DNA of 64,000 bases from Siderastrea siderea (taxonomy: Eukaryota; Cnidaria; Anthozoa; Scleractinia; Rhizangiidae): contig OZ034972.1 in assembly GCA_964030785.1 (NCBI GenBank), positions 52,343,038 through 52,407,037 on the forward strand, read 5' to 3'. The notes beneath the pieces were generated by a model that was given only the letters and a program-made list of their open reading frames with translations, was not told the origin of the DNA and did not search any database. Shown piece after piece: positions 53,139 to 63,380 of this stretch (its first letter is position 1; each line of letters opens with the position of its first letter). The translations under genes and the position numbers were made by a program.

Positions 53139-56100
53139 CCTTAGTTTGCCTTGGTTCACCTCCGTTTGCCTTGGTTCACCTCAGTTTGCCTTGGTTCACA
53201 TTAGTTTTCCTTGGTTCACCTCCGTTTGCCTTGGTTCACCTCAGTTTACCTTTGTTCACCTCAGTTTGCCTTGGTTCACCTCCGTTTGCCTTGGTTCACC
53301 TCAGTTTGCCTTGGTTCACCTCAGTTTGCCTTGGTTCACCTTAGTTTGCCTTGGTTCACCTCAGTTTGCCTTGGTTCACCTCAGTTTGCCTTGGTTCACC
53401 TCCGTTTGCCTTGGTTCACCTTAGTTTGCCTTGGTTCACCTCCGTTTGCCTTGGTTCACCTTAGTTTGCCTTGGTTCACCTCAGTTTGCCTTGGTTCACC
53501 TCAGTTTGCCTTGGTTCACCTCCGTTTGCCTTGGTTCACCTTAGTTTGCCTTGGTTCACCTCCGTTTGCCTTGGTTCACCTTAGTTTGCCTTGGTTCACC
53601 TCAGTTTGCCTTGGTTCACCTCAGTTTGCCTTGGTTCACCTCAGGTTCCCTTGGTTCACCTCAGTTTGCCTTGGTTCACCTTAGTTTGCCTTGGTTCACC
53701 TTAGTTTGCCTTGGTTCACCTCAGTTTGCCTTGGTTCACCTCAGTTTGCCTTGGTTCACCTCAGTTTGCCTTGGTTCACCTTAGTTTGCCTTGGTTGACC
53801 TCAGTTTGCCTTGGTTCACCTCAGTTTGCCTTGGTTCAGCTCAGTTTGCCTTGGTTCACCTTAGTTTGCCTTGGTTCACCTCCGTTTGCCTTGGTTGAGC
53901 TCAGTTTGCCTTGGTTCACCTCAGTTTGCCTTGGTTCACCTTAGTTTGCCTTTGTTCACCTTAGTGTGCCTTGGTTCACCTCCGTTTGCCTTGGTTCACC
54001 TCCGTTTGCCTTGGTTCACCTCAGTTTGCCTTGGTTCACCTCAGTTTGCCTTGGTTCACCTTAGTTTGCCTTGGTTCACCTCAGTTTGCCTTGGTTGACC
54101 TCAGTTTGCCTTGGTTGACCTCAGTTTGCCTTGGTTCACCTTAGTTTGCCTTTGTTCACATTAGTTTGCCTTGGTTCACCTCCGTTTGCCTTGGTTCACC
54201 TCCGTTTGCCTTGGTTCACCTCAGTTTGCCTTGGTTCACCTCAGTTTGCCTTGGTTCACCTTAGTTTGCCTTGGTTCACCTCAGTTTTCCTTGGTTCACC
54301 TCAGTTTGCCTTGGTTCACCTTAGTTTGCCTTGGTTGACCTCAGTTTGCCTTGGTTCACCTCAGTTTGCCTTGGTTCAGCTCAGTTTGCCTTGGTTCACC
54401 TTAGTTTGCCTTGGTTCACCTTATTTTACCTTGGTTCACCTCCGTTTGCCTTGGTTGAGCTCAGTTTGCCTTGGTTGACCTCAGTTTGCCTTGGTTCACC
54501 TTAGTTTGTCTTTGTTCACCTTAGTGTGCCTTGGTTCACCTCCGTTTGCCTTGGTTCACCTCCGTTTGCCTTGGTTCACCTCAGTTTGCCTTGGTTCACC
54601 TCAGTTTGCCTTGGTTCACCTTAGTTTGCCTTGGTTCACCTTAGTTTGCCTTGGTTCACCTCAGTTTACCTTGGTTCACCTTAGTTTGCCTTGGTTCACC
54701 TCAGTTTGCCTTGGTTCACCTCAGTTTGCCTTGGTTCACCTCAGTTTGCCTTGGTTCACCTTAGTTTGCCTTGGTTCACCTTAGTTTGCCTTGGTTCACT
54801 TCAGTTTGCCTTGGTTCACCTCAGTTTGCCTTGGTTCACCTCAGTTTGCCTTGGTTCACCTCCGTTTGCCTTGGTTGACCTCAGTTTGCCTTGGTTGACC
54901 TCAGTTTGCCTTGGTTGACCTCAGTTTGCCTTGGTTGACCTCAGTTTGCCTTGGTTGACCTCAGTTTGCCTTGGTTCACCTCCGTTTGCCTTGGTTCACC
55001 TCAGTTTGCCTTGGTTCACCTCAGTTTGCCTTGGTTCACCTTAGTTTGCCTTGGTTGACCTCAGTTTGCCTTGGTTGACCTCAGTTTGCCTTGGTTGACC
55101 TCAGTTTGCCTTGGTTCACCTTAGTTTGCCTTTGTTCACATTAGTTTGCCTTGGTTCACCTCCGTTTGCCTTGGTTCACCTCCGTTTGCCTTGGTTGACC
55201 TCAGTTTGCCTTGGTTGACCTCAGTTTGCCTTGGTTCACCTTAGTTTGCCTTGGTTCACCTCAGTTTTCCTTGGTTCACCTCAGTTTGCCTTGGTTCACC
55301 TTAGTTTGCCTTGGTTGACCTCAGTTTGCCTTGGTTCACCTCAGTTTGCCTTGGTTCACCTCAGTTTGCCTTGGTTCACCTTAGTTTGCCTTGGTTCACC
55401 TTATTTTGCCTTGGTTCACCTCCGTTTGCCTTGGTTGAGCTCAGTTTGCCTTGGTTCACCTCAGTTTGCCTTGGTTCACCTTAGTTTGTCTTTGTTCACC
55501 TTAGTGTGCCTTGGTTCACCTCCGTTTGCCTTGGTTCACCTCCGTTTGCCTTGGTTCACCTCAGTTTGCCTTGGTTCACCTCAGTTTGCCTTGGTTCACC
55601 TTAGTTTGCCTTGGTTCACCTTAGTTTGCCTTGGTTCACCTCAGTTTGCCTTGGTTCACCTTAGTTTGCCTTGGTTCACCTCAGTTTGCCTTGGTTCACC
55701 TCAGTTTGCCTTGGTTCACCTCAGTTTGCCTTGGTTCACCTTAGTTTGCCTTGGTTCACCTTAGTTTGCCTTGGTTCACTTCAGTTTGCCTTGGTTCACC
55801 TCAGTTTGCCTTGGTTCACCTCAGTTTGCCTTGGTTGACCTTAGTTTGCCTTGGTTGACCTTAGTTTGCCTTGGTTGACCTCAGTTTGCCTTGGTTGACC
55901 TCAGTTTGCCTTGGTTGACCTCAGTTTGCCTTGGTTGACCTCAGTTTGCCTTGGTTGACCTCAGTTTGCCTTGGTTCACCTTAGTTTGCCTTGGTTCACC
56001 TTATTTTGCCTTGGTTCACCTCCGTTTGCCTTGGTTCACCTTAGTTTGCCTTGGTTCACCTTAGTTTGCCTTGGTTGACCTCGGTTTGCCTTGGTTCACC

Positions 56101-56240
56101 TCAGTTTGCCTTGGTTCACCTCCGTTTGCCTTGGTTCACCTCCGTTTGCCTTGGTTCACCTTAGTTTGCCTTGGTTCACCTCCGTTTGCCTTGGTTCACC
56201 TCCTTTTGCCTCATGGTTTACCTCAGTTTGCCTTGGCTCA
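53139..56240 (+). repeat. Left arm: about 155 copies of a 20-bp repeat with a 980-bp higher-order period
   Basis: The unit is TTGGTTCACCTCAGTTTGCC, with TCAG/TTAG/TCCG variation in the middle and GTTGACC variants. Rare variants recur exactly 980 bp apart: tttgttcaca (54151, 55131), tcagttttcc (54281, 55261), ttggttgagc (54451, 55431), ttagtttgtc (54501, 55481) and ttggttcact (54791, 55771). Another set recurs 560 bp apart (53891 and 54451). These mark unequal exchange or segmental duplication of 49- and 28-unit blocks. All frames stay open because the unit lacks stops; they are not genes. Confidence 0.95.
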
Positions 56241-56276
56241 GGTCAGTTTTTTAAGCTGACGTTTTTGAAGCTGTTC

Positions 56277-56350
56277 AAAACACGAACAGCAGGTGTTTTA
56301 TCAAGTCTGTATATATTAAGTCCTTGATAAAACACTACTGTTCGTGTTTT
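56277..56350. repeat. 28-bp stem, 17-nt loop hairpin next to the left arm
   Basis: AAAACACGAACAGCAGGTGT and onward (56277-56305) pairs with 56323-56350 over 28 bp, with one mismatch and a 1-nt bulge. The loop is AT-rich. No similar sequence is seen beside the right arm. Confidence 0.8.
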
Positions 56351-56399
56351 AAATTTTACACACAGTTAACGGTACTAGTGTAATCTCTACCGAACTCGG

Positions 56400-57930
56400 T
56401 TTTCGGGGGAAGGGGGGTGGGCGCTTATTCATTTTTCATTTAATCTATAAGAGGGCAGCTAATTCGAAGCGATGCGCTTTTTTGAAGCTGGGCGCTTAAT
56501 CTAGCATTTTTGGTTTACATCAATCACTAAACGTCTTGGTCTCTCGGTCTTGTGAGGTGCTCTTCATACTTGTTTTCTTAGTCCTTGTACAGTCATTACC
56601 TATGTTCATCACTAGAATAATAATATCAGTTGTCCTAAAGAAGTGTTTTTGTTTCAAATGATCTTAACAATATCTTGTTCACTTATAACAAAGTAACAAA
56701 GTTATTTAATATAATGTGTGATCAAGGAGTTAGACTTGAGCAAAATTATCAGAAAATAAAAACTCAGTTTTATCCGTGTAAGAGAGCCAAATATAACGTA
56801 ACTTCATTATATCTCATACGACAGTTCTAATTGTGAGCCATTTTCAAACCTAGTTTTCATCTCAGGATAACAGTTTTTCAAATTTTTTGTTACATTAAGT
56901 ATACATTTTGGTAATTTTATCATAAAAAACTTAACTACTAACTATAACTACAAGTAGTCAACGTAATAATTCGCTTTTGGCTGATTGAGTGGACTCGATG
57001 TCTTTTAATTAGAGTGGGTTTTTCGCCAAAAAGGGTCTTAATATATGACCTCCATCAACACAACAACAATAAGATAATGAACTCTAAACTACATTTAACG
57101 AACAAAAAATAACATGGCGTACAAAACACCTTCATATCTAAACTAAGGTAAATTAATGTCACGACGACTATTATGGAAACTTAATTTTTGACATGTTTCT
57201 TCTATCAATATTGGGTGTCTTGACGCTGAGTTCCTAAGTAACTGAAAATGTAGATTTTCCTTGCAAAGTAAAACAAGTATTGCATTTCGTAAAAAGGAAA
57301 TGTACACCGAGTCATTTTCTTTTAAAAACTGTACGAGGGGTCGAGTAAAAAAATATACTTTGCGTAAATATCACAAAGAAGAACTGTCCACAAACAAAAG
57401 AATCTTACAAAAGACAGGAAATTGAAACCTAGGCGTGGTGCATCCCTAAGCATATTATCGCCAAACGATTGCTGGAAACGTCACCCTTGGCCATTCGGCG
57501 ATCTAAATCCATGTGGACTGAAATTTGTACTTCTTGGTTTGAATACAGTAAACACTGGCGATCGCATAATATAGAAACAGTTTTTTCATTTTTTTTTTAC
57601 GTTTCTTCAGATAGCACAACATATACTGGTGAAGCACACACACACAAATGTAATTGAAAATTTTTGAGAAGTAACAGCACGCAGTGATTGTTGAAAGTGT
57701 TTCACAATTCACTAGATGGCTGAAAATCGTCTTCATTTCCAGACTTTTCCATTCGTTTGGGCAGGAGATTAGGCTTTTCCCAAAATGGAATTTACTTCTC
57801 AGTTTCCAGGTAGTTTGTATCCGTGTTCAAATGCATTGCTGGATTGGCATTCTACGTTGCACGATTTCATGCCTTAACGCTAAGTTAATTAAAAAAAGCT
57901 AAATTGCACACTTAATACGCCACACTTCAA
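56400..57930. other. Interior of the 9.4-kb element; no gene seen
   Basis: 56406-56520 has gggcgcttattc motifs that recur inverted at 59880-60060 (aataagcgccc), so the inner edges of the two arms also carry related DNA in opposite orientation. The rest is AT-rich and lacks convincing coding signal. Confidence 0.5.
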
Positions 57931-58370
57931 TTTCGGGAAAAAAATGAATTGCCGGTGTTTTCCGCAGAATAAAATTGTAATAATGACCGCGAAAATGACC
58001 TTGCATTATTCAATCAGATAAATGAATTAATAGTGTATCAAAATTCGGCGGGTTGCTGTGAAATTTGGCCTGGACATTTCTTAAATGTTCGGTGAAACCA
58101 AAATTTGTCGGCGATCAGTTTTTGAAATTTATATATAATATTTCACCAGTGGCGAAGTTCAAAGCAATGCGCTTTGCGTATTCTTTGCTGTTCGAACTTG
58201 ACAGATTAATTAAAAATAACCAGACGAGTCAGAATGTCAAAAAATGCTCACACACTTGGATTTGATACGCTATTAATTCAATTGAATGACACATGGTCAT
58301 TTTCGCGGTTGTTTGCGATTTTCTTTTGCGGAATTGAAGAAACCGGCAATTCATAATTTTTTTCCCGAAA
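57931..58370. mobile_element. 440-bp MITE with long imperfect inverted repeats
   Basis: The left arm (TTTCGGGAAAAAAATGAATT, gccggtgttttccgc, then gaccgcgaaaatgacc) and the right arm (58278-58370, inverted) match with small indels over about 80-90 bp. It is non-coding and ends just before the OTU-like frame. Confidence 0.7.
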
Positions 58371-58404
58371 TCTACATTACTTAACCTTTCCAACGATATA
58401 TAGT

Positions 58405-58899
58405 TTACCCATGTTTTTCTTTAAAATGGTATTGGTAGTTAGGCACATCTGCGCAAACCTTAATTACTAAGTCCCCCAGATTTCCGCTGTAAGTACCCCG
58501 CTCCCTAAAAAGCTCAGTTTCTTCATTTAGTCTGTCGGGATTCATGCCAGCAACTGATTGATATTCTTCATTGGATTGTACGTTGTCTACAAAGAGTTGT
58601 CGTAGTCGATAAGCATCCTCTTCTACAGATTTGGAAAGACCAAGTCCATACAGGTGCTCAACAAAATAAGGCTCTTTGTTAATAAATTCGGGCAGTTTGT
58701 GCAATTGTTTTACGATACTGGAAAATGCGCAATCGCCATCACCAACTACTGGGTCAATCGATAATCCAAAGGAGGCCAGATTTCGGTTAAGGCTGCTCGC
58801 TGGATCATGAATGGTGTCATCATGATTAGGAGCTGTTGAGTGCGTTTTCCGTAAACATTTGCATAAGCGGTATATTGAAAACGTTGACAGATTTGTCAT
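58405..58899 (-). CDS. OTU-like cysteine protease fragment inside the foldback-like element
   Basis: The ATG at 58899 opens a frame of 164 codons. Residues 38-65 contain LNRNLASFGLSIDPVVGDGD followed by CAFSSIVKQL. GDGDC with catalytic Asp54 and Cys57 is the OTU (ovarian tumour) deubiquitinase active-site loop. The later block RERGTYSGNLGDLVIKVCAD fits the middle of the OTU fold. The expected C-terminal half with the catalytic His is missing: after CADVPNYQYHFKEKHG the frame stops, probably after a frameshift or at a lost junction near 58430. OTU proteases remove ubiquitin, and OTU domains are also carried by some eukaryotic transposons. This copy is probably a truncated transposon-linked or host-derived gene rather than an active enzyme. 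Confidence 0.6.
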   Translation of the reverse strand: MTNLSTFSIYRLCKCLRKTHSTAPNHDDTIHDPASSLNRNLASFGLSIDPVVGDGDCAFSSIVKQLHKLPEFINKEPYFVEHLYGLGLSKSVEEDAYRLRQLFVDNVQSNEEYQSVAGMNPDRLNEETELFRERGTYSGNLGDLVIKVCADVPNYQYHFKEKHG

Positions 58900-59204
58900 T
58901 TATAGTGCTTTTGATTTCTTGCAGAACTTGGTAAAGCTGGTTACAGTGACAGTAAATAGACATTCGGTAAATTGTGGTCAATCGTTTCAGAAATGTTCAT
59001 GTTTTGTTACAGTTTCAGTATATAAAGAGAAACAGTTAAAAACCTGGTAAATTGTATGAAGTTAAGGTATGAAACCACTGGAGAAACCGTGTACGATAAA
59101 CCTTGCTCAACGTCAGATCAGAAAGATCGTGATCAGTCAAAACTGATAAAATTATAAATGATTGGCAAAATGACTACTGCAGAGACTGATCAAACAACGT
59201 GAAA

Positions 59205-59251
59205 AGACGTTAGTTACAATATTTCGACTGGCCAATACCAGTCTTCATCAG
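59205..59251 (-). other. Hammerhead-ribozyme-like motif near a Penelope-like element
   Basis: On the minus strand CTGATGA (59245-59251) is followed by one A, a perfect 6-bp stem GACTGG/CCAGTC with a 6-nt loop, and GAAA (59222-59225). That is the hammerhead core order around stem II. Possible stem III and stem I partners (aacGTC then TTTT, against AAAAC) are weak. Penelope-like elements are known to carry hammerheads. As written this one looks degenerate. Confidence 0.4.
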
Positions 59252-59399
59252 GTTTTATTAAGGCAAATCACGAATTTACAGAAATATATATGTAGTAAAA
59301 CAATGAGCGGAAGTTACATTTATGACGTGGTATGGCGTGACTTAGAAATAATAGAAAACAAACAAAACAAAACAAAAATTTACTATATATAGTTACAAA

Positions 59400-59867
59400 T
59401 TACAGTTCATCACGTTTATTAATGCCTAGAGGCTCAAGAGTCTTAGCCTTGTGAATAATGTGAGCCTCACGTGCCTTCCTGAAAGAACTGCGTTCATTTT
59501 TAAGTTTTTCAGTAGGAATAAGTAGCATATGGGTGTCGGAGTGGTTATTGCTGAGAAAGTGTTCTGAAACCACTGCATGGATATAATTTGAAGTAGGGTT
59601 GAGTACTGGTCGTCTATGTTCATTGAAACGGTCTTTGAGGTGACCTTTAGTTCCCCAATGTATTGTAAACTACATAGGCGACATTGAATCATGTAGATAA
59701 CATTGAAAGTAGTACAAGTTTTTTATATGAGATTTGATATGGTACGTTTCACCTGGGGAATGAAAAGTATATCGAGTGCGGCCATGTTCAATGTAAGGAC
59801 AAGTGGTACAATTCCTACTATTGCACCGAAAGGAACCGGGAGTGACCCGGGAGTAAATTGTGGTCAT
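59400..59867 (-). pseudogene. Penelope-like element GIY-YIG endonuclease fragment, frameshifted
   Basis: On the minus strand the blocks are PGSFRCNSRNCTTCPYIEHG (a CxxC-type linker), VIYMIQCRLCSLQYIGE (the GIY-YIG region), LKDRFNEHRRPV, then SSFRKAREAHIIHKAKTLEP, ending KRDEL and TAA at 59400-59402. This is the C-terminal endonuclease of Penelope-like retroelements. Two small frameshifts (about 59715 and 59655) break the frame. The reverse transcriptase part is absent. It lies inside the 9.4-kb element between the OTU-like fragment and the right arm. Confidence 0.75.
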
Positions 59868-60242
59868 TGTCTCAAAAATTGAATAAGCGCCCCCTTCAAA
59901 TAAGATCTCTGATTCGAATAGGCGCCCCCGCTATAAGGCCGAAAATTGATGAGCGACCGAGACGCTTAATCGAGCATTTGCACTAAGTACAACTGAACAA
60001 TCTCATTAACTTCAAGTTCACATTACAAATACCGTATTTCTTCCTATAAGCGCCCAAGCTCAAAAAAGCACAGATGAATTCTCCCCCATACAAGGGCCCA
60101 CCCTTGGCTACAATAGCCCAGCAACGCCCCCCACCCCTCGAATAGCCCCCCCCCCTCCACTCCCTCTCACTTTCGTAAATATAGTTAGCTAGGACACCAA
60201 GAGAAAAACCTGTTTCTATTGTCAATTTTATAATCTTTCCGC

Positions 60243-62333
60243 CTACAAACTGAGGTCAACCAAGGTAACCTGTGGTGAACCAAGGCAAACTAAGATGAAC
60301 CAAGGCAAACTAAAGTGAACAAAGGCAAACTAAGGTCAACCAAGGCAAACTGAGGTGAACCAAGGTAAACTAAGGTGAATCAAGGCAAACTGAGGTGAAC
60401 CAAGGTAAACGGAGGTGAACCAAGGCAAACTAAGGTGAATCAACGCAAACTAAGGTGAACCAATGCAAACCGAGGTGAACCAAGGCAAACCGAGGTGAAC
60501 CAAGGCAAACTGAGGTGAACCAAGGCAAACGGAGGTGAACCTGAAGGCAAACTGAGGTGAACCAATGCAAACTGAGGTGAACCAAGAAAAACTAAGGTGA
60601 ACCAAGGCAAACTGAGGTGAACCAAGGCAAACTGAGGTGAGCCAAGGCAAACTGAGGTCAACCCTAAGGTGAACCAAGGTAAACGGAGGTGAACCAAGGC
60701 AAACTAAGGTGAATCAAGGCAAACTGAGGTGAACCAATGCAAACTGAGGTGAACCAAGGCAAACTGGAGTGAACCAAGGCAAACGGAGGTGAACCAAGGT
60801 AAACTGAGGTGAACCAAGGGAAACTAAGGTGAACCAAGGCAAACTGAGGTGAACCAAGGCAAACTAAAGTGAACCAAGGCAAACTAAGGTGAACCAAGGC
60901 AAACTGGGGTGAACCAAGGCAAACGGAGGTGAACCAAGGTAAACGGAGGTGAACCAAGGGAAACTAAGGTGAACCAAGGCAAACTGAGGTGAACCAAGGC
61001 AAACTAAGGTGAACCAAGACAAACGGAGGTGAACCAAGGTAAACGGAGGTGAACCAAGGCAAACTAAGGTGAACCAAGGCAAACTGAGGTGAACCAAGGC
61101 AAACTAAGGTGAACCAAGACAAACGGAGGTGAACCAAGGTAAACGGAGGTGAACCAAGGCAAACTAAGGTGAACCAAGGCAAACTGAGGTGAACCAAGGC
61201 AAACTAAGGTGAACCAAGGCAAACTAAGGTGAACCAAGACAAACGGAGGTGAACCAAGGTAAACGGAGGTGAACCAAGGCAAACTAAGGTGAACCAAGGC
61301 AAACTGAGGTGAACCAAGGTAAACTAAGGTGAACCAAGGCAAACTAAGGTGAACCAAGGCAAACTGAGGTGAACCAAGGCAAACTAAGGTGAACCAAGGC
61401 AAACTGAGGTCAACCAAGGCAAACTGAGGTCAACCAAGGCAAACGGAGGTGAACCAAGGCAAACGGAGGTGAACCAAGGTAAACGGAGGTGAACCAAGGG
61501 AAACTAAGGTGAACCAAGGCAAACTGAGGTGAACCAAGGCAAACTAAGGTGAACCAAGGCAAACGGAGGTGAACCAAGGTAAACGGAGGTCAACCAAGGC
61601 AAACTAAGGTGAACCAAGGCAAACTAAGGTGAACCAAGGCAAACTAAGGTGAACCAAGGCAAACTGAGGTGAACCAAGGCAAACTGAGGTCAACCAAGGC
61701 AAACTAAGGTGAACCAAGGCAAACTGAGGTGAACCAAGGCAAACTAACGTGAACCAAGGCAAACTGAGGTGAACCAAGGCAAACTAAGGTGAACCAAGGC
61801 AAACTGAGGTGAACCAAGGACAACGAAGGTGAACCAAGGCAAACTAAGGTCAACCAAGGCAAACTAAGGTCAACCAAGGCAAACGGAGGTCAACCAAGGC
61901 AAACTAAGGTGAACCAAGGCAAACTGAGGGGAACCAAGGCAAACTAAGGTGAACCAAGGCAAACTGAGGTTAACCAAGGACAACTAAGGTGAACCAAGGC
62001 AAACTAAGGTGAACCAAGGCAAACTGAGGTTAACCAAGGACAACTAAGGTGAACCAAGGACAACTAAGGTGAACCAAGGCAAACTAAGGTGAACCAAGGC
62101 AAACTAAGGTGAACCAAGGCAAACTAAGGTGAACCAAGGCAAACGGAGGTGAACCAAGGCAAACGGAGGTGAACCAAGGCAAACTAAGGTGAACCAAGGC
62201 AAACGGAGGTGAACCAAGGCAAACTAAGGTGAACCAAGGCAAACGGAGGTGAACCAAGGGAAACTGAGGTGAACCAAGGCAAACGGAGGTCAACCAAGGC
62301 AAACGGAGGTCAACCAAGGCAAACTTAGGTGAA
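60243..62333 (-). repeat. Right arm: about 105 inverted copies of the 20-bp repeat
   Basis: The unit reads GGCAAACTGAGGTGAACCAA on the plus strand, the inverse of the left arm, with the same three middle variants (CTGA, CTAA, CGGA). It has its own subfamilies: aagacaaacggagg beside aaggtaaacggagg at spacings of 100-120 bp (61017, 61117, 61237), and aaggacaactaagg near 61820-62060. Several units near 60540-60665 have indels, so the inner end is the more worn. Confidence 0.95.
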
Positions 62334-62687
62334 CGAAGTATACGTTTCATATAATGGGACGCTATATGTCCCTTACATAGCAGTGTATATGTTTCATGGA
62401 TATACTGGGACGTTATATGTAGCTTACATGAACGCTTTACCAAATTCGCAGATGTTGCGAGAAGCAGCTACAGTACTCGGTTCTACTTGTGGCTTCTTGT
62501 GGTAACGTTTGTGGAAAAATGAAAGATTTGGCCGTTGTAGAGTATGTAGCACTAGGAAATAGACCAACTTGCACTCTTTCCAAATAGTGTATTTCGGCTC
62601 GAACAGACACAATTTTGTGTATTTGAGCCGTCGATTTATCTTGCTAATATGCGAAGACAACGTTTAGTGAATTCCAGTTTGTTTTTA

Positions 62688-62724
62688 TTAAATAGAAATC
62701 GCGATTTTCGCGATTTCTATTTAA
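62688..62724. repeat. Perfect 17-bp palindrome with 3-nt loop, start of a CGCGAAATT-rich repeat
   Basis: TTAAATAGAAATCGCGA pairs with 62708-62724. Downstream, attcgcgaaattta-type motifs recur at 62726, 62743, 63008, 63310 and 63345, marking an old dispersed repeat through about 63380. Confidence 0.75.
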
Positions 62725-63030
62725 TATTCGCGAAATTTAGATTCGCGAAATTTAATACAATATTACGTTACAAAACAATACTAATTTAAGAGCTGCTGTA
62801 AATCGCAGACTTGATGCCTGTAATTTTAGGTAAAAATGATACTTTGCTTAGCTAGATTTTTTCAGCATAATTTTCTTCCCCTGCTTCACTATCATCTGCC
62901 GGGCATCTGTATCATCCTCTACAGTCTAAATCTTTTGAAACCTCTTTGGTGCATTCACCGAGCCTTTGTATTTAGCTCTGGTCTTTACTAGTTTAAAGAA
63001 ATGAGGAAATCGCGAAATTCAATACGCTTC

Positions 63031-63298
63031 CAGGGACGTAGCCAGGGGGGTCCTAGGGTGCTCGTGACCCCCCTCCCCCATTGGGGATGAAATAATAAGT
63101 AATAATAAAGCAAATCAGCTATCTCGTGAAAACCCAGTCATGCTTTTTGGATTTGTAAGTTCAGTGATTTACCACCGTACAAAATAATAGGCTTTCAAAT
63201 TGGCACATGGCTTAACGTACAGCCACATATAGCACACGTTTATTAGTGACTCTTCATACTGGACCCCCCAAGTGAGAAAACCTGGCTACGCCCCTGGC
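63031..63298. mobile_element. MITE with CCAGGGGCGTAGCCAGG-type termini
   Basis: CCAGGGACGTAGCCAGG at the left and its inverse with one mismatch (cctggctacgcccctgg) at the right bound 268 bp. ggggggtcc and ggacccccc lie just inside. It is inserted in the CGCGAAATT-rich repeat (aaatcgcgaaattc before, aaatcgcgaaatta after). Confidence 0.75.
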
Positions 63299-63380
63299 TC
63301 TCCCAAAATCGCGAAATTAAATACCCGCGAAATACGGCTTGGGAATTTTTGCGAAATTAAGTACGCACGAAAATTAGTAA

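Larger units (their letters stand above)
53039..62441. mobile_element. Complete 9.4-kb foldback-like transposon with 20-bp minisatellite arms
   Basis: AAATTCGC lies at 53031-53038 and at 62442-62449, directly outside perfect-length ends: GGTAATGCGTTCATGTAAGC at the left and the inverse of GGTAAAGCGTTCATGTAAGC at the right. The unique terminal parts (about 100 bp each) match through gaaacgtatacttcgttcac and contain two direct copies of acatataacgtccca. They lead into a 3.1-kb array of a 20-bp unit on the left and a 2.1-kb inverted array of the same unit on the right. The interior (56241-60242) holds a hairpin, a MITE, an OTU-like protease fragment and a Penelope-like fragment. An 8-bp duplication fits hAT or P-type transposases. 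The arm-with-tandem-repeats plan is that of Foldback-like elements. No transposase is visible. Confidence 0.82.

Noticed and set aside
53146..56327. Long open frames reading repeated VHLSLPWFTSVCLGSPQFAL
   Set aside because: The 20-bp unit has no stop in any frame and cycles frames every 60 bp. Start codons are not real, and there is no promoter or splice support. The same peptide appears from the inverted array, so it is a repeat artefact.
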